From the NCBI GenBank assembly GCA_016715075.1, contig JADKBK010000013.1, forward strand, positions 56,061-120,060: a stretch of 64,000 bases of DNA, read 5' to 3'. Under the pieces are notes generated by a model that saw only the letters and a list, made by a program, of their open reading frames with translations, had not been told where the DNA came from and searched no databases. Positions 31,200 to 40,437 of the stretch are shown here, piece by piece. A program made the translations under genes and the position numbers. Within the stretch, counting starts at the first letter, position 1. Every line of letters starts with the position of its first letter. This stretch comes from Bacteroidales bacterium (GTDB lineage: Bacteria; Bacteroidota; Bacteroidia; Bacteroidales; VadinHA17).

Positions 31200-31311
31200 T
31201 AGCTGCAACAGGGTTGAAGAGAGAGCTTTTTGAATTCTCTTTCAGATCTCACTTCGCTCTGCTGGTTAAATTATCAACAATCAAATCACCATAGATTACA
31301 TCTTAAAATAT

Positions 31312-31343
31312 TTTGTATCTTGTAGACCGTTTTTGTATATCTG
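31312..31343 (+). promoter_or_regulatory. Bacteroidota-type promoter for purA
   Basis: TTTG at 31312-31315 and TATATCTG at 31336-31343 (one mismatch to TAnnTTTG) are 20 bases apart. Transcription would begin a few bases before the ATG at 31358, giving a very short leader. This also argues against an upstream start at 31313. Confidence 0.45.
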
Positions 31344-31357
31344 ATAACATATATAAC

Positions 31358-32623
31358 ATGAACATTGACATACTGTTAGGCCTGCAATGGGGCGATGAGG
31401 GAAAAGGAAAAATAGTTGACGTACTGAGCCCAGGCTATGACATTATAGCCAGGTTCCAGGGAGGCCCTAACGCAGGACATTCTCTCGAGTTTAATAATGT
31501 TAAGCACGTACTTCATCTTATTCCCTCGGGTATATTTCATCCGGAAAAGCTGAATATTATCGGAAATGGTGTCGTCATTGATCCGGGCGTTTTCAAAAAA
31601 GAGATTGAAGGTCTTGGAACATCCGTACAGGAACTTTCAACACGACTGATAATCTCAAGCAGGGCAAACCTCATTCTGCCCAGCCACAGGATTCTTGATG
31701 CTGCATATGAATTTCAGAAGGGCACCACAAAAATAGGCTCAACACTAAAGGGAATAGGTCCTGCCTATACCGATAAAGTAAGCAGGAACGGGCTGAGAGT
31801 CGGAGATATTCTGAAGAAAAATTTCAAAGATCTTTATACAAGTCATCTTAAGAACCACCTGATTATCCTTAAAAGCTACAATTTCAGATTCGATCTGGAA
31901 GAATACGAAAAGGGATGGTTTGAAGGAATCGATATGCTCAGGGAATTTCCGATCTCTGACACAGAGTACCTGGTTAACAAACTTGCCGGAAAAGGAAGTA
32001 AAGTACTTGCCGAGGGGGCACAGGGGACAATGCTGGATGTGGATTTCGGAACCTATCCCTACGTCACATCTTCAAATACAATAAGTGCAGGTGCATGTAC
32101 TGGACTGGGAATTTCCCCAAAGCTTATCGGTGAGATATTCGGGATCTTTAAGGCATATTGTACCAGAGTAGGCAGCGGCCCCTTTCCTACGGAATTGGAG
32201 GATGAGACAGGAGACTCCCTGAGAAATATAGGACGTGAATTCGGATCAACAACAGGAAGGGCAAGGCGTTGCGGATGGCTCGATCTTCCTGCTCTGAAAT
32301 ATTCAATAATGATAAACGGCGTTACAAAGCTCTTCATGACAAAAGCCGATGTAATGTCTGGCTTCAGGAGTATTAAAATTTGTAAATCATATTTGGTGGA
32401 CGGCGTAGCTTCTGAAGAAATTCCTTTTAATGCCGAAGCCTCCATTGAACCGGTCTATGTTGAGCTCCCCGGATGGGAAGCTGATATATCCGGTATGAGG
32501 GAATTCGACAAATTGCCTGAAGCACTCAAATCATTTATTAAATTCATTGAAAAAGAGACCGGAGTACCGGTTACTATGGTCTCAGTCGGACCCGACCGGG
32601 AAGAGACGATATTCAGGAAATAA
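31358..32623 (+). CDS. purA: Adenylosuccinate synthetase
   Basis: 421 residues from the ATG at 31358 (MNIDILLGLQWGDEGKGK), the normal length for PurA; an upstream in-frame ATG at 31313 falls within the promoter. It joins aspartate to IMP with GTP, the first committed step to AMP, in the cytoplasm. Motifs: the GTP loop GDEGKGK at residues 12-18, GGPNAGHS, the KGIGPAYTDKV segment, LAEGAQGTMLDVDFGTYPYVTSSN, and TTGRARRCGWLDLPAL near residue 300. Nothing is missing. It converges on the SPOR lipoprotein gene with 40 bases between stops. Confidence 0.98.
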   Translation: MNIDILLGLQWGDEGKGKIVDVLSPGYDIIARFQGGPNAGHSLEFNNVKHVLHLIPSGIFHPEKLNIIGNGVVIDPGVFKKEIEGLGTSVQELSTRLIISSRANLILPSHRILDAAYEFQKGTTKIGSTLKGIGPAYTDKVSRNGLRVGDILKKNFKDLYTSHLKNHLIILKSYNFRFDLEEYEKGWFEGIDMLREFPISDTEYLVNKLAGKGSKVLAEGAQGTMLDVDFGTYPYVTSSNTISAGACTGLGISPKLIGEIFGIFKAYCTRVGSGPFPTELEDETGDSLRNIGREFGSTTGRARRCGWLDLPALKYSIMINGVTKLFMTKADVMSGFRSIKICKSYLVDGVASEEIPFNAEASIEPVYVELPGWEADISGMREFDKLPEALKSFIKFIEKETGVPVTMVSVGPDREETIFRK

Positions 32624-32663
32624 TTATGTCTGCTTTCAGCTTAAGCAACAGGTTATAAAACGT

Positions 32664-33137
32664 TTATGGCCTGATATAAATCCATGCGTCTATTTCAACG
32701 GTATCCTGAAACTGCTGCAGTCTTTCAATTGCCTTTCTGAGACTCTGATGCGACTCTGCAGAGACGAGTTCAAAATCACTCCCTTCCATCTTAAATACTT
32801 TGGTGTCATAACCCTGTTCCCTGTAAGTTTCGGAAAGTCCCTGCGCATATACAGGGGTTAGAAAGCTGCCAACTATAATATTATATTTGCTTGTCTGAAC
32901 TGCTGCCAGTCTTTTGGCTTCCTCCTGTCTTACAGAATCAAGCTTTGCATTCTCCAAAGCAAGCAAATCATCCTGAACTTTCCTGAGGGAATCAGCAACC
33001 CGTATACTATCCTGCTGGGCACGCAATGATTCAAGAGTTCTGGCCTTTTTACCAATTATTCCTTTGTGTCTCAAAAAATCGCATGAAGGGGAAACGGTTA
33101 GTATCAGTATTAACACTATAGCTGATAAATGTCTCAT
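32664..33137 (-). CDS. SPOR-domain lipoprotein
   Basis: 157 residues. The N-terminus is a lipoprotein signal (ILILTVSPSCDF, lipobox Cys at ~19). A charged helical region (~35-75, rich in Arg/Gln/Asp/Glu) links to a C-terminal SPOR domain (~83-157: YNIIVGSFLTPVYAQGLSET, then KVFKMEGSDFELVSAESH). SPOR domains bind peptidoglycan stripped of stem peptides, typically at division sites, so a periplasmic lipid-anchored cell-envelope role is likely. A strong promoter match lies upstream. It is separate from the SPOR-containing usher at 16277-19906. Confidence 0.88.
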   Translation of the reverse strand: MRHLSAIVLILILTVSPSCDFLRHKGIIGKKARTLESLRAQQDSIRVADSLRKVQDDLLALENAKLDSVRQEEAKRLAAVQTSKYNIIVGSFLTPVYAQGLSETYREQGYDTKVFKMEGSDFELVSAESHQSLRKAIERLQQFQDTVEIDAWIYIRP

Positions 33138-33195
33138 AATAAAATATTTAAATTAAGACAGAGTATTGAATTGCATTATGTCATTCGTCGTAATT

Positions 33196-33227
33196 CAAAG
33201 ATACAAATAATTGATTATTCAACCAAA
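33196..33227 (-). promoter_or_regulatory. Bacteroidota-type promoter for the SPOR lipoprotein gene
   Basis: On the minus strand TTTG (33224-33227) and TATCTTTG (33196-33203) are exactly 20 bases apart, both perfect matches to the -33/-7 consensus. The gene starts at 33137, leaving a leader of about 50 bases. Confidence 0.62.
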
Positions 33228-33313
33228 TCAGATATTTTAATAGCAATTGAATCATTCTGATGCGGATTTTGTATATTCGGCTATTGAATAGCAACTAATT
33301 TAAACCTGATTAG

Positions 33314-35227
33314 ATGAAATCTCTTATACAATTTTTTGAAGAAAGTGTTGAGAAATACAGTAACAATGTCTACCTCTGGGAAAAACCTGCTGATAAATAT
33401 GAAGGAACGACCTACGGTGAAACCAAAAAACAGGTTTATGAATTTGCTGCGGGCCTTCTTAACCTTGGGATAAAAAAAGGTGACAGACTGAGTCTGATCT
33501 CAGAAGGAAGAAACAGCTGGGTTATCGGAGAATTGGGTATTCTCTATACCGGTGCCATGAACGTACCCCTTTCGGTAAAGCTTAACCCTGAAGAGATAAA
33601 ATTCAGGATCAATCATTCAGGTGCAAGGATGTTACTGGTCTCTTCCATCCAGGCCCAGAAACTTAAAGATGTATTGGCCGATTGCCCTTCCCTTGAAAAA
33701 ATAATACATTTCGATACTCAGGAGGAATATGCCGAAAACGAGATACATTTCAATGAGGTAAGAAAAATCGGAAGGGAATGGCTGGATGAGGGCAACAACA
33801 TAACACAATTCGAAGAACTCTTCAAGAGCATAAGCCCTTCAGATTTTGCAAATATCTGCTATACATCCGGTACAACGGCTGATCCAAAAGGCATTATTCT
33901 TACCCATAGCAATTATGTAACGAATGTTTACCAGGCCTACAGTCTTATCGATATTCCTTCTTTTTATAAGACTCTGCTGATATTACCATGGGATCACTCG
34001 TTCGGTCATACCTGCGGCATTTTTGCATTTATGGGTAAAGGTGCGAGTATTGCTTCAGTCAAAACGGGTAAAACACCAATGGAAACACTCAGGAATCTTC
34101 CTGCTTGCCTGAAGGAAATAAAGCCTAACCTGCTTATGAGCGTTCCCGCAATCGCAAAAAACTTCAGGAAAAATATCGAAAAAGGGATTAAGGAAAAAGG
34201 CACTGTAATAGAATTGCTATTTAATCATGCCCTCTCAATATCATATTCGTTTAATAAGGAAGGGTGGAACAGGGGCCGGGGAATACAGAGGCTTAAAAGA
34301 CCGCTTCTTAAATTCTATGACAAATTATTGTTCAGTAAAATACGTGAAGCCTATGGCGGGGAACTCGATTATTTCATTGGGGGCGGAGCCCTTCTTGAAA
34401 TTGAACTTCAGAGGTTTTTTTACGCGCTTGGTATTCCAATGTATCAGGGATATGGATTAAGCGAGGCCTCCCCTGTTATCTCTTCCAATTCGGTAGGCAG
34501 ACATAAACTTGGGTCATCAGGAGCGATCGTAAATAATATGGATCTCAGGATCTGTGATGATGATGGTAAGGAATTACCTGCAAATCAGAAGGGGGAAATA
34601 GTTATCCGCGGCGGTAATGTGATGCACGGATATTGGAAAAATGAGGCAGCAACAAACGAAACAATAAAGGATGGTTGGCTCTATACAGGAGATATGGGAT
34701 ATGTAAGTGATGACGGATTTCTCTATGTACTCGGCCGCTTTAAAAGCCTACTCATAGCCGATGACGGTGAAAAATTCAGTCCTGAAGGCATTGAAGAAGC
34801 TGTTTCCGAACAGTCTAAATATATTGATCAGTGTATGCTCTATAATAATCAGAAACCATATACTGTAGCACTCATTGTCCCAAACCAGCATGCGTTGAAG
34901 CTATATCTCGAGGAAAGAGATCTGACGGCCGACTCTGATGAGGGTAAGAGAGCTGTAATCACCTTGATTGAAAGTGAGGTAAATGAATACAGGTCGAATG
35001 GTAAATTCGGCAGTATGTTCCCCCAGAGATGGCTCCCCGTTGCAATCGGCATCCTTGAAGAAAGCTTCACAGAAGATAATGGCCTTATGAACTCGACAAT
35101 GAAGATCGTCCGGGGCAAGATTATGGATAAGTATGAGAACCTGATAAATTATCTGTATACTCCTGACGCCAAGATAGTTACTAACGAAAGAAATATAGAG
35201 GAAGTTGAGAAGATGAAGCTTGGCTGA
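33314..35227 (+). CDS. Long-chain acyl-CoA synthetase (AMP-binding enzyme)
   Basis: 637 residues. This adenylate-forming enzyme activates a fatty acid with ATP and transfers it to CoA. Core motifs: the P-loop CYTSGTTADPKGIILTHSN (~180-198), LPWDHSFGHTCG, YQGYGLSEASPVISSNS (~377-393), and YTGDMGYVSDDGFLYVLGRF (~457-476) with the hinge region. The C-terminal NSTMKIVRGKIMDKYE contains the candidate catalytic Lys. No transmembrane helix is evident, so it is probably membrane-associated from the cytoplasm. Chain-length preference cannot be read from the sequence. It ends 49 bases from the convergent HD-like gene. Confidence 0.93.
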   Translation: MKSLIQFFEESVEKYSNNVYLWEKPADKYEGTTYGETKKQVYEFAAGLLNLGIKKGDRLSLISEGRNSWVIGELGILYTGAMNVPLSVKLNPEEIKFRINHSGARMLLVSSIQAQKLKDVLADCPSLEKIIHFDTQEEYAENEIHFNEVRKIGREWLDEGNNITQFEELFKSISPSDFANICYTSGTTADPKGIILTHSNYVTNVYQAYSLIDIPSFYKTLLILPWDHSFGHTCGIFAFMGKGASIASVKTGKTPMETLRNLPACLKEIKPNLLMSVPAIAKNFRKNIEKGIKEKGTVIELLFNHALSISYSFNKEGWNRGRGIQRLKRPLLKFYDKLLFSKIREAYGGELDYFIGGGALLEIELQRFFYALGIPMYQGYGLSEASPVISSNSVGRHKLGSSGAIVNNMDLRICDDDGKELPANQKGEIVIRGGNVMHGYWKNEAATNETIKDGWLYTGDMGYVSDDGFLYVLGRFKSLLIADDGEKFSPEGIEEAVSEQSKYIDQCMLYNNQKPYTVALIVPNQHALKLYLEERDLTADSDEGKRAVITLIESEVNEYRSNGKFGSMFPQRWLPVAIGILEESFTEDNGLMNSTMKIVRGKIMDKYENLINYLYTPDAKIVTNERNIEEVEKMKLG

Positions 35228-35276
35228 TAACATCAGGAAGCCTGCATTCAGGTACCATACACCATTCAGCAGGAGC

Positions 35277-35831
35277 CTAGTTCACTACAAGCCTGCTTTT
35301 GAATGGCAGAAAAGTCATAAAGTCAGCGTGATGCACTATATATGCTTCTGTTGTTCTCTTAACAAGATCACCCTCGTGTGCATGGGCTGCAATTATATGA
35401 CAAACCTCAGGTGGAAGTCCGCACTCCTCGGCAATTGATACTCCTGAGAAAGGATGCCGCAGGTATTGTCCGTATTTACCCTGCACAGCATTCCCATAGG
35501 TATCCAGTTCGTACTCCAGCAGCTTACCTACATCGGCGAGAATTGCACCTGAAATAAGTACATCCATGTTTACCGGCAGATCAGAGGCGAAGAATTCATT
35601 CATCTTCACTCCAGCTTCCCTTGCTACATGTACTACACACCTCTTATGAGCCATAAAGCTCACTTTAAGATCCGGACCGCAAAGAAGGGTGAAAGGTATC
35701 CTGTCCAGATCATCCGCCTTTAAAACACTTCTTTCCAGAGCCAGTTCCCATGTGTCTGCTGTCTTTTCCTTCAGTACCGGATCCATGATCCACTCAAGTT
35801 CAGGCCATAATTTTTTAACCCGTTCAGTCAT
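35277..35831 (-). CDS. HD-like domain protein lacking the canonical His-Asp pair
   Basis: 184 residues, all-helical and soluble. The arrangement follows HD/HDIG phosphohydrolases: HKRCVVHVAREAG, an ILADVGKLLEYE helix, RHPFSGVSIAEECGLPPEVCHIIAAHAHEG and YIVHHADFMTF. At the signature doublet, normally LLHDIGK, the His is replaced by Ala (LADVGK), so the metal site may be altered, although several other His/Asp residues are kept. It might be a nucleotide or phosphate-ester hydrolase with changed metal use, or a binding protein. It is 22 bases downstream of the isocitrate dehydrogenase family gene on the same strand, so it is probably co-transcribed. Confidence 0.75.
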   Translation of the reverse strand: MTERVKKLWPELEWIMDPVLKEKTADTWELALERSVLKADDLDRIPFTLLCGPDLKVSFMAHKRCVVHVAREAGVKMNEFFASDLPVNMDVLISGAILADVGKLLEYELDTYGNAVQGKYGQYLRHPFSGVSIAEECGLPPEVCHIIAAHAHEGDLVKRTTEAYIVHHADFMTFLPFKSRLVVN

Positions 35832-35853
35832 ATTAAATTAAATTGATTTGGTA

Positions 35854-37046
35854 TTACAATTTTGCGATAATGGCATTTGTCATTTCCTCAGTAGAGGCTG
35901 CACCATTTTGAAGAACTGATGGCTTGCCCGACATTCTCATCATATCATAGGTCCGTACCTTTCCCTCCTCAATAACAGCAGCTATAGCTTTCCTGATTCC
36001 TGAAGCTATAGTTTTCTCATCAATATAATCAAGCATCATGCAGGCCGATTCGATCATGGCAATCGGATTGACGATAGAAACTTCATAATCAGCATATTTT
36101 GGCGCAGAACCATGTGTTGGCTCAAAAACCGCTATCCCATCTGATGAGAACTGTGCACTGCATGCAAATCCAAGTCCTCCGATAAGTCCTGCAAAGCATC
36201 AGATACAATGTCACCGAACATATTCCCTGCTACAATTACCCCATAATCTTCAGGATTCTTGGTAAGCCACATCATCTGGGCATCTATGTTAGTATTATGC
36301 AGGGCAATTTCCTGGAATGTATTCTTTTGAATATCCCTGGCCAGCCTCCACATCAACCCTGAAGTTTCCCTGATCACATTCGGTTTCTCACACAGGGTCA
36401 CTGATTTATAGCCGAATTTTTTTGCATGCTCAAAAGCCGCCATCAGGATTCTCATTGTTGCCTTCCTGGTAAATATCCTTGTAGAGATTGAAAGTTCATC
36501 AACAGGGACACTTCCGAAGTTTTCCACGAACTTTGGATGTGTCATAAGGGCCTGATGAACCAGTGCGGGAGGATTGGTCCATTCCACACCCGAGTAGAGT
36601 CCTTCAGTATTCTGACGGAAAATCACGGCATCCACAAGTGGCTCTTCAATAGCATTGCCTGAACCTCTGCGAACAAAGTTAAGCGGATTACCTTTATATG
36701 ATTTGCAGGGCCTTACACAGATATCAAGATTAAAATGCTGCCTTAATCCTACTATAGGACTTGAATATACCAGTCCCTTCCCCCATAGTTCAGGATTCAA
36801 CTCAGCTTTTGCTTCTTCGTTTGGCTTGGACGTAATTGCACCGAAGAGAGCAATTTTATGCTCAGCAATAAGATCTATCGTCCTTTGAGGAAGAGGATTA
36901 CCTTCACTGCGCCAGAATTCCCAGCCTATATCTCCATTAACGTAAACAGCCTCAAATCCTGCTGCATCAAGCACTCTTATTGCCTCATTGAGAACCACTT
37001 TCCCTATTCCATCGCCGGGTAATGTAATTATTGTCCGTTTAGCCAT
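35854..37046 (-). CDS. Isocitrate/isopropylmalate dehydrogenase family protein (frameshifted)
   Basis: A 397-residue enzyme if one base is restored near 36192; as written, the frame ends at 36132 after SDALQDLSEDL. With the missing base it reads SDALAGLIGGLGFACSAQ and continues through FEPTHGSAPKYA to the TAA at 35854. N-terminal MAKRTIITLPGDGIG, FRQNTEGLYSGVEW, the Arg of NLDICVRPCKS and the metal site GNMFGDIVSDA mark an NAD(P)-linked beta-decarboxylating dehydrogenase. The citrate lyase genes nearby and the absence of leu genes favour isocitrate dehydrogenase over isopropylmalate dehydrogenase, but the substrate call is an inference. The indel looks like a sequencing error because both halves are well preserved. 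Confidence 0.87.
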
Positions 37047-37206
37047 AATATCTATATTAAAATAATTATAATATGTTTTGTATCTCTTATGTAAAATTAG
37101 TTAAATTCCTGCAGCTCCTGAAACATATCACTAATTTGATATACAGATCATGAAGATTGGAAATAAATAGTACATTTGGAACTTTTTAGGGGGAGATTAC
37201 ATCATT

Positions 37207-38669
37207 ATGAGTAATATAAACAAGCTGAGTCCGGCTCCGCTCTGGACTTATTTCGAAGAGATCTGTAAAATACCGCGTCTATCAAAAAATGAAGGGCAGA
37301 TAAGAAAATATCTCCTCGATTTTGCTATGAAGAACGGGTTTGAATCCAGGAGGATGAAATAGGGAATATTCTGATTATCAGACCGGCATCTGCAGGGATG
37401 GAGAACAGAAAGACAATTGTCCTGCAGAGTCATATGGATATGGTTGGGGAAAAAAATGCGGATTATCCCCATAACTGGGCTGTGGATCCGATAGTACCGG
37501 TTATAAAAGGTGATTGGGTAACCGCCACTGGAACTACTCTGGGTGCAGATGATGGTATTGGAATAGCCTCACAGTTGGCTATACTGACAGACAAGGAACT
37601 TATTGCCGGACGAATTGAATGCCTGTTCACGGTGGATGAAGAATCCGGAATGACTGGTGCAATTAACCTTAAGCCTGATTTTTTCACAGGCAGAACTCTT
37701 CTCAATCTTGATTCTGAGGATGAGGGAATTCTCTTTATAGGGTGCGCAGGAGGAATAGATACTGTTGGAACCATGACCTATAATCCTGTTGAAGTAAAAA
37801 ACGGAACTATAGCACTCGAAATTTCAGTAACAGGATTGCATGGTGGCCACTCCGGTGATGAGATCCACAAGGGATACGGCAACTCTGTTAAGATAATGAA
37901 CAGGATACTATGGAATCTGTCAAACCTGTATGAGATTTCAGTAAGTAATTTTAACGGAGGAAATCTCCGGAATGCTATACCCAGGGAAGCTTTTTCTACA
38001 ATCATCATTGACAAGTCGCTAAAGGACAATGTAATAGCATGGATTCAAAATTTTTACACCACTGTCTGCGATGAATTCGGGCAGCTTGAAAAGGATATAA
38101 AGATTTCTGTAAGAGAAGTAGAACTCCCCTCCTTCTCTATGGATAAAGAAAACCAGAAGAAACTTTTAAATGCATTAACATGCTGTCCACACGGAGCTCT
38201 GGCCTGGTCAAAAGAGATGGATGATCTGGTTGAGACATCCACAAACCTTGCTTCTGCAAAATTCTGCGATAATAATACCATAAAGATCATCACCACTCAG
38301 AGAAGCTCTATCGAGTCATCGAAACATGATGCCGGTGCAATGGTGGAATCATGCCTTAAGCTTGCAGGCGCTGAAGTGGTGCATTCAGACGGATACCCTG
38401 GCTGGAAACCTAATCTCAATTCCGAAATACTTCGACTGACACGTGAATCATACATCAGGTTATTCGGTAAGGAACCCATGGTAAGGGCTATCCATGCCGG
38501 ATTGGAATGCGGACTTGTTTATGAAAAGATTAAGGGGATAGACATGATCTCCTTTGGTCCTACCATCAGAGGAGCACACACTCCGGAAGAGATGATTGAA
38601 ATTAAAACTACTAAAATGTTCTGGGATCTCCTTATCGATCTTGTAAGGAATATGCCTCTCAATCAGTAG
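37207..38669 (+). CDS. pepD: Xaa-His dipeptidase PepD-type, M20 family (frameshifted)
   Basis: 487 residues when one missing base is restored near 37350; as written, the first frame stops at 37362 and the next frame resumes with DEIGNILIIRP. N-terminal PLWTYFEEICKIPRLSKNE is typical of aminoacyl-histidine dipeptidases. The metal-binding motifs follow: LQSHMDMVGE, LGADDGIG, DEESGMTGA and LNLDSEDEG. The C-terminal part includes GLECGLVYEK and a final FGPTIRGAHTPEE ligand motif. It hydrolyses dipeptides, classically Xaa-His such as carnosine, in the cytoplasm with zinc. The gene runs against the flanking minus-strand genes. Confidence 0.92.
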
Positions 38670-38691
38670 AATTTCACAGGATCGCGGATAA

Positions 38692-38853
38692 TTAAATATA
38701 CTCCTCGAATTCTTCCTTGCCGGCTCCGCAAACAGGACAAATATAATCAGACGGAAGTTTGTCAAATGGAATACCTGGCTCTATGCCGTCAGATGGATCT
38801 CCTTCTTCCGGATCATAGATATATCCGCATATTATGCATTTAAATTTTTTCAT
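38692..38853 (-). CDS. Rubredoxin
   Basis: A 53-residue protein. Two CxxC pairs (Cys6/Cys9 in FKCIICGYIYDP and Cys39/Cys42 in YICPVCGAG) bind one Fe; the intervening PEEGDPSDGIEPGIPFDKLP matches the rubredoxin fold core. Rubredoxins are small cytoplasmic electron carriers, in anaerobes often serving peroxide or superoxide reductases. The gene lies just downstream of citrate lyase alpha on the same strand, with the start 1 base before the citF stop region (38855), so they may share a transcript. No rubrerythrin or superoxide reductase is visible nearby. Confidence 0.96.
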   Translation of the reverse strand: MKKFKCIICGYIYDPEEGDPSDGIEPGIPFDKLPSDYICPVCGAGKEEFEEYI

Positions 38854-38854
38854 G

Positions 38855-40411
38855 TTACAATTTAAGTTTTTTTACAACATCAATAATTGTTCCGTCGACC
38901 CACTTTATGGCAGCAACGATATCTTCTTCAAATTCAGGTTTTTGTGGCTGACCGCAAATTTTATCAGCTTCATATTTCAGCTCTTCAATTGTTTTAAGTG
39001 GTAATCCGCTTCCTTTAACACTGTCAATAAGATCCTGACGCAACGGATTAATTGCAATCCCTCTTTCAGTAATTATCACATCTATAAGTTCTCCTGGCCC
39101 GCAGAGAGTGGTCACTCTGTCAACGATCACCGGAATCCTGTCGCGGAATAACGGGACAGGGATAATAACATTTCTTGCATGAAGGCAGTTCTGCCAGCCA
39201 CCAATGCCATGAAGCAGATAGCCGTCAGAATGGGTTACCACATTTCCGTTAAAATTCAGATCCACCTCCGTTGCACCAAGGATCATTATGTCCATCATAC
39301 TCGTGAGGTTGCCTTTTGAATGATAATTATAGGCATTAAAAACAGGGTAAGGTACATGGTTAGGGTTATTCTCTATTGATCTCACTGAATCAAGATCGAA
39401 TACCTGGGCATCAAGAATATATCCCATCTGCCCTTCTTCAAGCATCTGAACCATGTATTTTGTGCTGCCGCCAAATCCAAACTTTGATCTCCAGCCCCTT
39501 TTCTTCATGATCTGGTGCATAAAAACTGCTATGGCCAGTGACGTCCCGCCCGCACCCGCCTGTATTGTTACATCATCACGGAGAATGCCTGACTTTTCTA
39601 GAAATGAAGCAGTTAATTCAGCAATCAGAAGTCTGTCGGGACTCTTTGTGATCTGAGTGGTTCCTGAGACAATCTTCTCCGGGATTCCTATTTTGTCAAC
39701 AACTACAACATAATCAACATAATTACCTTCAATCTCCATCGGAAAACATGGAAGATCAACAAGGTTATCTGTTACAACAATCACTTTTCCGGCATACATA
39801 AAATCGGCTTTTGCATAGCCAATTACACCGCATGCGGATGAACCGCCGGTACCTCTTGCATTGCCGAATGCATCAGCCGAAGGGGCTGCCAGAACTGCAA
39901 TATCAATTTTGACTTCACCATCCTGAATTGCCTGAACACGACCGCCATGAGATCTGAGTACCGCAGTGCCTTTCATTTTACCTTCGGAAACAAAGCGTCC
40001 CAGAGGCCCGTTCATGCTTCCCTCTATCCTGTTAATTGTGCCGTCTTCAAGATATCTGATCACCGGGTCATTGCATGGGAATGAGGCGGATGGAAACCAG
40101 ACCAGGTCTCTTATACCCATCTCTGAAGCCAGATCAAATACCCTGTTACTAATAAGATCACCATCGCGAAGATGATGATGTGTGGAAATTGTCATACCAT
40201 CGCGGAGGCCGCATCGGCGAAGAGCTTCCTCCAAAGATCCGACAACCTTATTTCCATCATCAGGATAATCTGCACAGGTAGGGATAGGCGAAGAGTACTT
40301 CCGGCCTTCAGGCCTGTGCTTTCCTACTCCCTTAAAGGGAATAACAGGTTCTCCATTGATCTCAAGAGGAACCTCTCTGCCGGCTGCATTTATTACTGTG
40401 TTGATTGCCAT
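38855..40411 (-). CDS. citF: Citrate lyase alpha subunit (citrate:acetyl-ACP transferase)
   Basis: 518 residues, full length for CitF. The subunit swaps citrate onto the acetyl-thioester of the acyl carrier subunit. Visible stretches are STHHHLRDGDLISNRVFDLA near the N-terminus, a Gly-rich SADAFGNARGTGGSSACGVIG (CoA-transferase-like fold), QAGAGGTSLAIAVFM and GFGGSTKYMVQML. It lies 26 bases downstream of the fused ACP-beta gene on the same strand, so the lyase subunits are co-encoded. The citrate lyase ligase CitC and the prosthetic-group genes citG/citX are not in the window. Confidence 0.95.
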   Translation of the reverse strand: MAINTVINAAGREVPLEINGEPVIPFKGVGKHRPEGRKYSSPIPTCADYPDDGNKVVGSLEEALRRCGLRDGMTISTHHHLRDGDLISNRVFDLASEMGIRDLVWFPSASFPCNDPVIRYLEDGTINRIEGSMNGPLGRFVSEGKMKGTAVLRSHGGRVQAIQDGEVKIDIAVLAAPSADAFGNARGTGGSSACGVIGYAKADFMYAGKVIVVTDNLVDLPCFPMEIEGNYVDYVVVVDKIGIPEKIVSGTTQITKSPDRLLIAELTASFLEKSGILRDDVTIQAGAGGTSLAIAVFMHQIMKKRGWRSKFGFGGSTKYMVQMLEEGQMGYILDAQVFDLDSVRSIENNPNHVPYPVFNAYNYHSKGNLTSMMDIMILGATEVDLNFNGNVVTHSDGYLLHGIGGWQNCLHARNVIIPVPLFRDRIPVIVDRVTTLCGPGELIDVIITERGIAINPLRQDLIDSVKGSGLPLKTIEELKYEADKICGQPQKPEFEEDIVAAIKWVDGTIIDVVKKLKL

Positions 40412-40437
40412 ATTGTCTCTAAAAGTTCATTTTTCTT

